Source of the DNA: Nocardia coubleae NBRC 108252
GTDB lineage: Bacteria; Actinomycetota; Actinomycetes; Mycobacteriales; Mycobacteriaceae
Direction of reading: 5' to 3'
Assembly (NCBI RefSeq): GCF_001612805.1
Contig: NZ_BDBD01000011.1
Coordinates: 434,001-498,000, forward strand
DNA length: 64,000 bases
In this document: in pieces, positions 33,812 to 42,036 of the stretch
Position numbering within the stretch: position 1 is the first letter of the stretch
Layout: every line of letters starts with the position of its first letter
The notes under the pieces: generated by a model
Database searches by the model: none
What the model was told of the DNA's origin: nothing
What the model saw: only the letters and a program-made list of their open reading frames with translations
Translations under genes and position numbers: made by a program

Positions 33812-34168
33812 CTAGCGCGCGGCTAAGGCGATCTGACACGCCGTAATCGGCTGTGGAGCGCGTGCCAGTCGAGGGTCGTTTCGAGCGCGGTCGTAGCGCA
33901 TCGTCGTGGGGGTCGGCGTGGCGCGCGGCGATCTGCACATCGCGTAGATCGACACCGGCATCGAGCAGGTCGTGACGAAGGTGTGGCGCAGCATATGCGG
34001 ATGCATGTGACGCAGCCGAACCACCGTGACTGCAGCCAGGGCGCGTAGACGCTTGGTGGCGCAGTGGCGATCCATACGTCGGCCGCGAGTGTTGAGCAGG
34101 AGCGGCCCGAGGTCACGGTCGGAAATCGCGCGGTCGATACCGCGTCCGACGGCGCAATACGAGGTCAT
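33812..34168 (-). pseudogene. Decayed tyrosine recombinase (integrase), C-terminal part
   Basis: One frame reads GPLLLNTRGRRMDRHCATKRLRALA ... LRHMHPHMLRHTFVTT, the box with the catalytic HxLRH of tyrosine recombinases, and later TTMRYDRARND, the Tyr region. Between them the sequence makes sense only in another frame (LDAGVDLRDVQIAARHADP), so at least two frameshifts exist, and the N-terminal catalytic Arg domain is missing. This is a remnant of a mobile element inside the accessory region. Confidence 0.8.
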
Positions 34169-34316
34169 CGTCGGCGAAGGCGACGTCGATGTCTGCTGAA
34201 GTACTCATGGATAACGATGCCCACGCACAGACGGCTACGGCTACCGGACAGCCGGAGTCGATGTCCTTTTCATCGATCAAGTAACGCTCGGGTTGCGGCA
34301 CGAGCGGACATGCAGA

Positions 34317-34697
34317 TCAGCGACGGCCATACAACACATCCGGCAGCGCGCGGGCGAACTTGCGTTGCAACCGGCGAAGTGTACGAACAGTCTCCTCGTC
34401 CCGGAGCCCGGTGGTGATCGACCACTCCACGCCAGAACCGAAAACATCGCTCGCGAAGACGAACTCGGTCGCCAGCAATGCGCGCCGCCAATCTCGCGCA
34501 CTCAGCACTTCTCTCGCCTCCAACGCCAAACGCAATCGCCGCTCCTGTTCGAGCAGGTCGGCCACGCTTTCGAAGTCCATCGCGATCGCTAGATTCTCAC
34601 TGCAATTCGCCGGGCCGGACCACTCTCCTAGACCCCACCACAGCAGTCGGCGCTCTTCGGTCGATAGTTCAATCTCTACTAGGTCATCTGGTTCCAC
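34317..34697 (-). CDS. Hypothetical acidic helical protein
   Basis: 126 residues starting MEPDDLVEIELSTEERRLLWWGLGEWSGPANCSENLAIAMDF. The rest is helical (VADLLEQERRLRLALEAREVLSARDWRRALLATEFVF ... TVRRLQRKFARAL in outline). The length, acidity and WGLGEWSGP motif are like actinobacterial proteins of polymorphic-toxin or mobile regions. No assigned function. ATG without a strong ribosome site. Confidence 0.7.
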   Translation of the reverse strand: MEPDDLVEIELSTEERRLLWWGLGEWSGPANCSENLAIAMDFESVADLLEQERRLRLALEAREVLSARDWRRALLATEFVFASDVFGSGVEWSITTGLRDEETVRTLRRLQRKFARALPDVLYGRR

Positions 34698-34817
34698 CGG
34701 TTAAGGGTGAACTACCTGCACCGGAACGGCCAAAACGCACGATAATCGGCATGTACGTACGTTCGCCATCGCGCGATCACGGCAAGAGGCGGTGTTCATC
34801 TCGCGTGTGGTTGCCGG

Positions 34818-35147
34818 TCAGGTCAGGACAGGCGGCACGTCGCGTCGGATCACGCGAAGCTGAGCTGCTGCGATCACTCCCGGAAAGTAGTAGTGACCCT
34901 CCGGTGACAGCACAAGATCATCGGTCCGGATCCCGCGGACTTCCCACACGTCCACGGGTCCTCCGGTGTTGTTCATGCGTACGAACCAGTCACACTCGAA
35001 GTCGTTGAGCGCAAGGAAGCAGCCGGCCTGCTCGGGTCGGTGGCTTCCGGCAATGCCCCGCGCTGCGCCCATACGCCGCCAGTCCAAACCGAATCTCGCG
35101 ATGGAGGCGCGGTTCAAGACTGACGTCACATGATAAGACGGCAGCAC
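34818..35147 (-). CDS. Hypothetical protein
   Basis: 109 residues from a GTG at 35147. It begins MLPSYHVTSVLNRASIARFGLDWRRMGAARGIAGSHRPEQAGCFLAL and includes WFVRMNNTGGPVDVWEVRGI. The N-terminal 'YHVTS...NRASI' style recalls the NAD-binding start of small ADP-ribosyltransferase-like or 'RES' proteins, but no catalytic Glu motif can be fixed. Function left open. The frame extends upstream to 35219 without a good start. Confidence 0.6.
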   Translation of the reverse strand: MLPSYHVTSVLNRASIARFGLDWRRMGAARGIAGSHRPEQAGCFLALNDFECDWFVRMNNTGGPVDVWEVRGIRTDDLVLSPEGHYYFPGVIAAAQLRVIRRDVPPVLT

Positions 35148-35308
35148 TCGCCGACCATAGCAACCGCCAGCCGGGCGTTGATCACCGCGACAAACACTGC
35201 ACCTGCCGATTACGGGCAAGCCTTCTGGTCGATCGCTGCCGCCAGGGTCGTCGTCGCGGCCGTCGTGATGGCCGCTACCAGCGCATCACGACCAAGACAC
35301 GTAGGCGG

Positions 35309-36004
35309 TCAGTCCGGTCTGAGCAACCCCTGGAGCACTCGGCGCAGCACGAGTTCGAACATGTCATCCGATGGATCTCCGTCGCGGCCCGATTCCTCGA
35401 GTGCTGCCGCGAGAAACCGGTGGCCGCCTTGCTCGGCGGTCTTGTGGAGATAGGCCGTCTGGGAGATGCGCCGCGACCGGTCCGCGGTCCGGTCACCCAC
35501 CTCGGCGCGAGCAAACTGTTGTGCGAGTGCGTTCAGCACCGCGATTACCTCTAGTTTCACCGGTCCCGGCACGTCGATGCCCGCCATGGCCCGTAGCGCG
35601 CACTCGAGGTAGGCGATCCCGCGTGGTCCCACCCGCAAGGGCTCGACAGGGATGTCCAGTAGCCACGGATAATTGACGTGGGCGGTCTTCGCGCGGACCG
35701 CCAAGGCGATGAGGTCGTCGATCACCGCACCACTGGGCACCATGTCGAGATCGATCTGGCCGGCAGCAAAATCGACCATGAGGTCGAGTACATCGTCACG
35801 ACCCGACACGTAGCGGTACAGCGCCGACTGGCTCACGCCGAGTTTCTCGGCTATCCGACGAGTGGAGACAGCGGCCAGACCACCCTGGTCGGCCAGTTCG
35901 ATCGCGGCGGCTGTGAGATCGTCCCGGCTGTGCGCCGGGGTCGGCCCGCGCCTGCCTTCCGCGCGTTCCCACGCCGTCGGCGTCACTTTCGCGGACTGCG
36001 CCAC
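35309..36004 (-). CDS. TetR/AcrR-family regulator
   Basis: 231 residues. The helix-turn-helix is at about 28-75 (LTAAAIELADQGGLAAVSTRRIAEKLGVSQSALYRYVSGRDDVLDLMVDFA in outline). The C-terminal part (PWLLDIPVEPLRVGPRGIAYLECALRAMAGI) is typical of TetR_C-type ligand domains. It diverges from the alpha/beta-hydrolase gene at 36084, and a perfect palindrome lies between them, so it most likely represses both genes until its ligand appears. Confidence 0.9.
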   Translation of the reverse strand: MAQSAKVTPTAWERAEGRRGPTPAHSRDDLTAAAIELADQGGLAAVSTRRIAEKLGVSQSALYRYVSGRDDVLDLMVDFAAGQIDLDMVPSGAVIDDLIALAVRAKTAHVNYPWLLDIPVEPLRVGPRGIAYLECALRAMAGIDVPGPVKLEVIAVLNALAQQFARAEVGDRTADRSRRISQTAYLHKTAEQGGHRFLAAALEESGRDGDPSDDMFELVLRRVLQGLLRPD

Positions 36005-36046
36005 TCGCTGTACCCCTATCGCCCGGTGTCTGTCATGCCTTATCTT

Positions 36047-36071
36047 AAACTGTGTTCACTGATCACAGTTT
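36047..36071. promoter_or_regulatory. Operator of the TetR/hydrolase pair
   Basis: AAACTGTG at 36047-36054 and CACAGTTT at 36064-36071 with a 9-base spacer form a perfect 8-9-8 palindrome, directly followed by the GGGAGG ribosome site of the hydrolase. Size and position fit a TetR operator. Confidence 0.7.
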
Positions 36072-36083
36072 GGGAGGTTCGAG

Positions 36084-36989
36084 ATGTCAGCCGATGCGAA
36101 ATGGGGACCGCGACGATGGGCGCACAACGGAGCGGTACGCCTGGCGTTCGACGAGTTCATGCCACACGTAGGCGGAGAACCGTTGCTTATCGCCACCGGG
36201 CTTGGTGCGAACCGGCACTGGCTTCCCGACGGGTTCTGTGCGCAATTGGCCGAATTCGGTTTCGCCGTAGCGCGATACGACCAGCGTGACGGCGGTGAAT
36301 CGACCCATCTGCCACCGACGGCGGTGCGGAACCCGATCACCGCGCTGCTGGCCCGGCGCGGTTCGGCCTACACCGCCGAAGATATGGCCGACGATGCCGT
36401 GGCGGTGCTCGATGAACTGGGCTGGAGTTCGGCGCATGTACTCGGTGTCTCTCTCGGTGGTGCGGTCGCCCAGCGGGTCGCCCTTCGACACCCCGCCCGC
36501 GTACGCACCCTCACCTCGGTCGATGCCATCCCGGGGGATGTCATCGGACTGCGCGCACTGCGCTACATCCGGCTGGGCACGCTTGCGAAGTTCGCCCGGG
36601 TGAACTTTCCCGACACCCGAGCGGGCGCGATCGATGCGGGCGTCGCGGTGGCGAAACTCCTCGCCTCGCCCGGTCACGAATTCGACGAGGCGGCCGTGCG
36701 CACCCGACTGGAACACAACCCCGACAGCGGAATTCACGACCAGGAGGCACAGAGCCGGCAGATCGGGGCCCAGTGGAGCGGGCCGGCGATCACCGAGATC
36801 ACCCGGCCGACCCTGGTCGTGCACGGCGAAGACGATCCGCTGATCAAAACCAATGCCGCTCATGCCATCGCGTCCCGGATTCCCGGCTCTCGGCTGCTCC
36901 TTCTTCCCCGAGTCGGACACGACCTACCCGAGCACGCATGGAAACCACTGGCAGCGGCAATCCGCGAACTCGCGGACACCAACGCCTGA
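36084..36989 (+). CDS. Alpha/beta hydrolase
   Basis: 301 residues. Nucleophile elbow GVSLGG with Ser123, an acid in VVHGEDDPLI and the catalytic His in RVGHDLPEHAW; the oxyanion segment is LLIATGLGANRHW. The family includes esterases and epoxide or haloalkane hydrolases; the substrate is unknown. GGGAGG is seven bases before the ATG. Regulated with the divergent TetR gene. Confidence 0.9.
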   Translation: MSADAKWGPRRWAHNGAVRLAFDEFMPHVGGEPLLIATGLGANRHWLPDGFCAQLAEFGFAVARYDQRDGGESTHLPPTAVRNPITALLARRGSAYTAEDMADDAVAVLDELGWSSAHVLGVSLGGAVAQRVALRHPARVRTLTSVDAIPGDVIGLRALRYIRLGTLAKFARVNFPDTRAGAIDAGVAVAKLLASPGHEFDEAAVRTRLEHNPDSGIHDQEAQSRQIGAQWSGPAITEITRPTLVVHGEDDPLIKTNAAHAIASRIPGSRLLLLPRVGHDLPEHAWKPLAAAIRELADTNA

Positions 36990-37264
36990 TCCACCCTCAC
37001 GCACAGAATGTCGAACCACATTCCTGGCGGCACTCGCGGCCACCATCATGTTTCCAGAACGAGCAATGTTGGCAGAGCACGGAACCGGCGTTCCCGACGT
37101 CAACCTCCGACTGCCTTCCGGGTCGGCGAACAGTCTGAAGGCCGAGTCCTCCAGCGAGTCCGGGAGGTAGCGGAGCGGTCCGCAGCGCGGTGGGCCGAAA
37201 CTGATTCATCACGAACAATATTCAGAAAATAGACGGCACCATTCGTGCTGACAAGGAGCAACGT

Positions 37265-37990
37265 ATGAGACACGTCGGGATCTTGGCGCACAGCATCGAA
37301 GGAGCGTCGCTGTGCTTGCGGACCCTCTCCCAGGAGGGCGCCCGCGAACTCGGACCGCACCAGCACGCAGATGTGACCCTGGACTGCATCGCCATGGGCC
37401 GCAGCATGCCGGCCTGGGAAGCCGGCGACCACAGTGCGATTCGAAAGACCTTGGCTACCAGCGTAGACCGCCTCGCCAAGGCCGGGGCAGAGTTCTTCGT
37501 CTGCCCCGACAACACCGCGCACATAGCATTGGAGTCCGTCGGCGACGACCTGGCCCTGCCGGGCCTGCACATCGCGGAAATCGTCGCGGAAAAGGCGGCT
37601 GCGGAAGGCTACCAGCGAGTTGGAGTGCTAGGTACCAAGTACACGATGACCGGCCCGATGTACCCGCGCGTCTTCGCGACCAAAGGGATCGCCGCCGAGA
37701 TCCCCGACTCCGACGAACGCCGCTCGATCGACGACATCATCTTCACCGAACTATGCGAAGGAGTGTTCACCACCGCCTCCCGGCAGCGCTACCTCGATAT
37801 CATCGACCGGCTACACGGTCTGGGCTGCGACGCCGTCGCTCTGGTCTGCACCGAGATCCCCCTGTTGATAACCCCGGACGTATCCCCTCTACCCACACTG
37901 GATTCCACCCGCCTGCTCGCCGAGGCCGCCCATCAGGTCGCCGCCGGGACACGCCCGCTTCCAACCTGGCACGGCGGCCCCCGCGACTGA
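37265..37990 (+). CDS. Aspartate/glutamate racemase-family protein
   Basis: 241 residues. The two active-site cysteines are visible: Cys80 in FFVCPDNTAH and Cys195 in VALVCTEIPLL, the arrangement of PLP-independent Asp/Glu racemases. The N-terminus HVGILAHSIEGASLCLRTL fits too. It interconverts L- and D-amino acids or related acids. AAGGAGC lies eight bases before the ATG. There is no biosynthetic neighbour. The roughly 270 bases upstream hold no gene I can support. Confidence 0.88.
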   Translation: MRHVGILAHSIEGASLCLRTLSQEGARELGPHQHADVTLDCIAMGRSMPAWEAGDHSAIRKTLATSVDRLAKAGAEFFVCPDNTAHIALESVGDDLALPGLHIAEIVAEKAAAEGYQRVGVLGTKYTMTGPMYPRVFATKGIAAEIPDSDERRSIDDIIFTELCEGVFTTASRQRYLDIIDRLHGLGCDAVALVCTEIPLLITPDVSPLPTLDSTRLLAEAAHQVAAGTRPLPTWHGGPRD

Positions 37991-38377
37991 GTCGCATGGT
38001 CATCGACCGGACGCGGTGGTATCGCTCCAGCCGACCGACGCTGGCTGTACAAGCCGGCAACACACGGCCCTTTTCAAGGCATTCGAGTGTAAACAGCCAA
38101 TCTGAACTCACCCGATGTAGCTCGATCTGCGGACCGGATCGCCCTGCGAGGCGGAAACTCCGGCTGCGACATACATCTCGGTGAAGCTGCGATGAGCCCG
38201 GAAGTCATCGAGCAGAAGGTCCTGGAATCGGCTTGGTCTCAATGGGTCAGCAGATCGCTGCCGGAGAAAAGAATCCCGTTGAACGATGCCTCGCCACCAT
38301 GCTCGGCTTCGCCTGAGTCTGGCTGAACATTCTTTCCGTTTGCCACCGCATTTCCTGTTCTGTGGCAATCTGGTGGC
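37991..38377. other. Gene-poor stretch in the accessory region
   Basis: Several short overlapping frames on both strands, none with a ribosome site, a domain or consistent codon use. Probably decayed sequence. Confidence 0.4.
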
Positions 38378-38629
38378 GTGGGCGAGAGTGAACGGGTCGG
38401 GCATGGTGGTGGAACCGATGCGATCCTCCAGAGGCTTGCGGCCAGCACGGTGGATGTCGTCGGAATAGAGGTTGCCCCCGGCCGAGGAAATGGGACTCGA
38501 CCAGCAGCCCGTCCCAGGTCTCGCCTTGTCCGAGTGCTCTTCTGCTGCTCGGTGTTCATCGCTGCTTTGTTGCTGGCTCTCCTGTGCGTAGGTGTGGCCT
38601 GGTTCGGGTTCTTGATTTTTCTCTTTTAG
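38378..38629 (+). CDS. Possible small membrane-anchored protein
   Basis: 83 residues from a GTG at 38378. The polar N-terminal part ends in an Arg-rich stretch (RPAARPRSRLVR) followed by one strong membrane helix (VLFCCSVFIAALLLALLCVGVAW) to the C-terminus: a tail-anchored layout. There is no clear ribosome site and no family, so the gene is uncertain. Confidence 0.4.
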   Translation: MGESERVGHGGGTDAILQRLAASTVDVVGIEVAPGRGNGTRPAARPRSRLVRVLFCCSVFIAALLLALLCVGVAWFGFLIFLF

Positions 38630-38678
38630 CGGTCTGCGACGCCTTCGAACAGACCGCGATCAGGCTCGCTGCACCGGC

Positions 38679-38715
38679 CAGATGCAAACTTTCGAGACCG
38701 CCCGCCCGGCGGCAT
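38679..38715 (+). repeat. Dispersed 38-base repeat, copy 2
   Basis: CAGATGCAAACTTTCGAGAC and following bases match the copy at 29477-29514 with about four differences and one missing base. It lies between the small membrane protein and the VOC gene. Confidence 0.5.
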
Positions 38716-38728
38716 GTTCGGCGCCGGA

Positions 38729-39151
38729 CTAGGCAGGGCCGCCGAGTAGATCCCACCGGTTGCCGGCAATGTCGACAAAGACCGCGACACAGCCATAGGG
38801 CTCGGACCGTGGTTGCGTCACGAACTCGACCCCAGCTGCGACCAACCGAGCATATTCGGACTGAAAGTCATCGACCCGCAGAAAGAACCCCACGCGTCCG
38901 GCAGCCTGACTACCGACTACAGCGGCCTGCCGTTCACCATCCGCCCGCGCCAGAACAATCCCGGTTTGCGCACCTGGCGGACGAACTACCACCCACCGCT
39001 TGGGTCTGCCGTCATTGGTCAACGACGGCACGTCCTCGATCAGGTCGAACCCCAACACCGCGACGAAGAACTCGATCGCCGGGTCGTACTCCTCGACCAC
39101 GATCGTCACCAGCTCCAGATACATCATCTGAGCATAGGAAGCGCGGCTCAT
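38729..39151 (-). CDS. VOC-family (glyoxalase-like) protein
   Basis: 140 residues from the ATG at 39151 (ATGs a few codons later are possible). The fold pattern of vicinal-oxygen-chelate proteins is plain: LVTIVVEEYDPAIEFFVAVLGFDLIEDV, then VGFFLRVDDFQSEYARLVAAGVEFVTQP and CVAVFVDIAGNRWDLLGG with the conserved Asp/Gly ending. VOC proteins include glyoxalases, dioxygenases and antibiotic-binding resistance proteins; which applies here cannot be told. Confidence 0.88.
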   Translation of the reverse strand: MSRASYAQMMYLELVTIVVEEYDPAIEFFVAVLGFDLIEDVPSLTNDGRPKRWVVVRPPGAQTGIVLARADGERQAAVVGSQAAGRVGFFLRVDDFQSEYARLVAAGVEFVTQPRSEPYGCVAVFVDIAGNRWDLLGGPA

Positions 39152-39320
39152 CAGCCTGCTGCTCCAGCGGTGGTTCCATCGATGATCTGCGACGTCACTG
39201 ATCGGTGAATGCCGACCTCGGGTCCCGTTCGGATAATGCACGCATCGACGATTCCCACGTCGGGATCTCTGTTCGGCGAGCTGATTCGTGTGCGTGAACC
39301 CGATTCGTGCGTAACGAAGT

Positions 39321-39807
39321 TCAGGTGAACTCTGGATCGGCTAGCAGTACCACGCGATCGGCGGTCGGGTCGAAACCGAGCACCGGAGGCGGGGAGCCCC
39401 CCCTCTGCGCTCATCAACACGGGTTTGCCCAGTCGCCGACCGACCGCGCACAGGAAGGCGCACAGGGTGTCTACTCCCGCCTGGCCCTGCAGCTGGCGGA
39501 GGTCGACGTCGAAGTCGATCTCCGTCGCAGACCACAGACGAAAGATCACCAGCACAGCTGGGGTGGGCCAGACACGCAGCTGGGCCAGCTCCGCATCAGC
39601 AGGGCGCGATAAAATCTCCGCGGCCGATGGCAGCCGCCCCGCAATATCACCCTCGAAGTACTCCCAGGCCCAGCCCTCCGACCGGACCATGTCGAACACT
39701 GCCTGCCAATCTTCGGCCGAGGTGGAGGTGACGGACACGTCCGGAAGTGCCCCCATCAGGTTCGGGTCGAAGAAGTTTCTGACCTCGTTCCACAGCAGAT
39801 CCGCCAT
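39321..39807 (-). pseudogene. Hypothetical protein gene with a frameshift in a G7 run
   Basis: From the ATG at 39807 (AGGA seven bases upstream) the frame reads MADLLWNEVRNFFDPNLMGALPDVSV ... VLMSAEG. At a run of seven G (39397-39403, C7 on the + strand) the sense continues in the next frame as GSPPPVLGFDPTADRVVLLADPEFT and stops at 39321. With six G the product would be 161 residues and agree with similar actinobacterial proteins I know. As written, the frame continues wrongly to 39151. Sequence error, phase variation or real mutation are all possible. Confidence 0.65.
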
Positions 39808-39836
39808 CCCGGCATCCTGCCAGGATGGCGGATCTG
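39796..39836. promoter_or_regulatory. 14-base inverted repeat covering a start codon
   Basis: Arms 39796-39809 and 39823-39836 are exact complements with a 13-base loop. In the minus-strand transcript the start codon of the gene at 39807 lies in the stem and the AGGA in the loop, so it could limit translation; it could also be a repressor operator. Confidence 0.5.
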
Positions 39837-39885
39837 GGCGCAGCTCGATTTCGTGTCCCACACGGGTGTGGACCGTAAACTAGCC

Positions 39886-40464
39886 ATGGACGCCGCTTAC
39901 GGGTCCATCGTTGGGGGAATGATGACCGCAGCTTTCTTCGCCGCGTTGGCCGGCCTGGTCGGAGTCATGATCGGGCGTTTGTGGGACACACGATCCGAAT
40001 CGACTCGCTGGCGTCGTGATCAGAAGACCGCTAGTCATCAGCGTGTCATCGAACAGTTCCAAGTCACCTATGAAGCGGTTCGTGTCGTTGCTCTGACCGG
40101 CGCTGATGCCGCGTCGTTCCAAGCTCTCGTCGAGCACACTCGTTCAGGCGGGTTCGCGGCGTGGGATAGCGCAGTCGCCGCCGTGTGGCTCCACGGGTCT
40201 ACCGATGTTGTCGTCGCGGTTACCCAACTGGACGAAGCCCTCGGCGCCCTGTTCACCGCCGCGACCGACCGCCGAATCCAAGACCGCACCGAGTGGAATC
40301 AGGCGCGCGAGCTAGCTGGAGCCGCATTCGAACAATTCGTCAGCGCGGCGCGCAGTGAACTGGACCTGCCGCCAGTGCCCGTACGAGTGTTTCACTCGAC
40401 ACAAATGACTCCTACAACCGCGCACCAACCCGCGGAGATCAACGAACAACGAGGAGCCTCTTGA
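39886..40464 (+). CDS. Membrane-anchored protein, tandem paralogue 1
   Basis: 192 residues from the ATG at 39886; the pair MM at 39919/39922 after GGGGGA may be the true start, as it aligns with the next gene's start. One N-terminal helix (MTAAFFAALAGLVGVMIGRLWD) is followed by TRSESTRWRRDQKTASHQRVIEQFQVTYEAVRVVAL, a helical cytosolic domain. It is plainly homologous to the following gene (compare GRFWDQRAETTRWQRDKR). Unknown function. Confidence 0.75.
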   Translation: MDAAYGSIVGGMMTAAFFAALAGLVGVMIGRLWDTRSESTRWRRDQKTASHQRVIEQFQVTYEAVRVVALTGADAASFQALVEHTRSGGFAAWDSAVAAVWLHGSTDVVVAVTQLDEALGALFTAATDRRIQDRTEWNQARELAGAAFEQFVSAARSELDLPPVPVRVFHSTQMTPTTAHQPAEINEQRGAS

Positions 40465-40940
40465 TGACCGCCGCACTGCTGGCGGCGTCAGCTGCTGTGG
40501 TCGGCATTGTGATCGGCCGCTTCTGGGACCAACGTGCCGAAACCACCCGCTGGCAACGGGATAAACGCGCCGACAGCTACCAGCAACTCACCGGCGCCTT
40601 CCGCACCAGCTACGACACCATTCAACAGATTGCGCTAGCCGACACACCAGATGATCACATCGCAACGATCGATAACCACGTCTGGCACGAAGCGCTCTGT
40701 AGTGTCTGGATTTACGGCACTCCAGAGGCTGTGCTGGCCGCCGCCCGCCTCGACAGAATCCTTACCCAGACGTTTACCGCCGCGAAGACCCGCCAACACA
40801 ATGCAAGCGAATGGGCAGTCGCTCGCGTGCCCGCCCGCCACGGATTCGAGCAGTTCCTCGCCACCATTCGCGCTGAGGTTTCCCGCCAGGCGATACCCTT
40901 CACGTTCTACGACGAGGTCGCCTCGATCGAGCCACGCTAG
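40464..40940 (+). CDS. Membrane-anchored protein, tandem paralogue 2
   Basis: 158 residues; the ATG shares its A with the preceding stop (TGATG), and GAGGAGC lies upstream. One helix (TAALLAASAAVVGIVIGRFW) then QRAETTRWQRDKRADSYQQLTGAFRTSYDTIQQIAL. A duplicate of the preceding gene, probably forming a hetero-complex with it. No family name is known to me. Confidence 0.75.
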   Translation: MTAALLAASAAVVGIVIGRFWDQRAETTRWQRDKRADSYQQLTGAFRTSYDTIQQIALADTPDDHIATIDNHVWHEALCSVWIYGTPEAVLAAARLDRILTQTFTAAKTRQHNASEWAVARVPARHGFEQFLATIRAEVSRQAIPFTFYDEVASIEPR

Positions 40941-41057
40941 TTGCTCGGCGAGGCTCCTGCTTCCGTGAATTCTACGTCCGAGAGCGCGTCGCCAGATTGC
41001 GCCGGACATTCGTAGGGTGTCGACTGATCAGTGAGGGCCCGCCGATGTCGACACTCG

Positions 41058-41888
41058 CTAGCGCTTCTGGCCGACCCCGCCGAGGATGCAGTGGCGGACG
41101 TCGGAGAGGGGGGTGAGGTGGGGGCCGTCGGGCCACCAGTCGTCGCAGCGGACGAGGCCGGGTTCGATCAGGGTGGTGGTGCCGAACATGGCCTGGATTT
41201 CGGTGCGGGTGCGGAAGCGGCCGCTGCCCATGGGGCTGTGGATGAACTTCTCTTCCATCTTCTTGGCCAGTTCGCTGTAGTCGGGGGTTTCGGGGTCGTG
41301 GAAGTGGGCGATGGCGATGAAGGAGCCGGCCGGGAGGGCGTCGATGTAGGTCTGCATCAGGGTGGGGGCGTCTTCGCCGAGGTAGTGGTGCAGGGTGCCG
41401 ATCTGGAACAGGGCGATCGGGCGGGTGAAGTCGAACTCGGTGCGCACGATCTCGTTGCCGAGAACGTCGAGGGGCGCGAAGATGTCGGCCTCGGCGATGT
41501 GGGTGCGGCTGTTGCTCGCCAGCAGCGCTTTCCCGTGCGCCAGCACCGACGGGTCGTTGTCGACGTAGACCACGCGCGATTCGGGATTCACCCGCTGCAC
41601 GACCTGATGGGTGTTTTCCGCCGTGGGTAATCCCGATCCGAGATCGAGGTATTGGTCGACACCCATTCTGGCGAGGAAGCGGCACACGCGGATGAGGAAA
41701 TCGCGGTTGGCCCAGGCCAGATCGTTGACCTGCGGCGCGACGGTGCGGACCTGGGCTAGCACGGCGCGGTCGACCTCGTAGTTGTCCTTGCCGTTGAGGG
41801 CGGCGTCGTACACGCGAGCGATACTCGCTCGAGTCGTATCGACTCCGACGGGCACGGAGCTGGGGTAAGCGGCAGAAGCGTGCGACAT
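41058..41888 (-). CDS. SAM-dependent methyltransferase (Methyltransf_19 type)
   Basis: 276 residues. It shows the PF04672 pattern in full: TTRASIARVYDAALNGKDNYEVDRAVLAQV, then QYLDLGSGLPTAENTHQVVQ (SAM loop), VVYVDNDPSVLAHGKALL, and ALFQIGTLHHYLGED. GGAGGAATCCG precedes the ATG at 41888. Substrate unknown; the family is massively expanded in Nocardia and Streptomyces. It diverges from the kinase gene at 42037. Confidence 0.93.
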   Translation of the reverse strand: MSHASAAYPSSVPVGVDTTRASIARVYDAALNGKDNYEVDRAVLAQVRTVAPQVNDLAWANRDFLIRVCRFLARMGVDQYLDLGSGLPTAENTHQVVQRVNPESRVVYVDNDPSVLAHGKALLASNSRTHIAEADIFAPLDVLGNEIVRTEFDFTRPIALFQIGTLHHYLGEDAPTLMQTYIDALPAGSFIAIAHFHDPETPDYSELAKKMEEKFIHSPMGSGRFRTRTEIQAMFGTTTLIEPGLVRCDDWWPDGPHLTPLSDVRHCILGGVGQKR

Positions 41889-42036
41889 CGGATTCCTCCG
41901 TGATTTCGGACGGGTGCCTTTCCGGAATCAGCCTAGATGATCTATTCGCTTGGTAGGGAACGTATCTCGACGGCGCGGTAACCGGGGGCTGGGCGACGGG
42001 CTCCGGGGCGGCAGTCCCTGAGCTAGGTTTGCAGGC

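Noticed and set aside
36990..37264. Short plus-strand frame at 37008-37232
   Set aside because: No ribosome site, domain or convincing codon use; overlaps other equally poor frames. Treated as the upstream region of the racemase gene.
41017..41054. Inverted repeat GTGTCGAC...GTCGACAC after the methyltransferase gene
   Set aside because: Only eight bases per arm with a 22-base loop and no T run; too weak to call a terminator.
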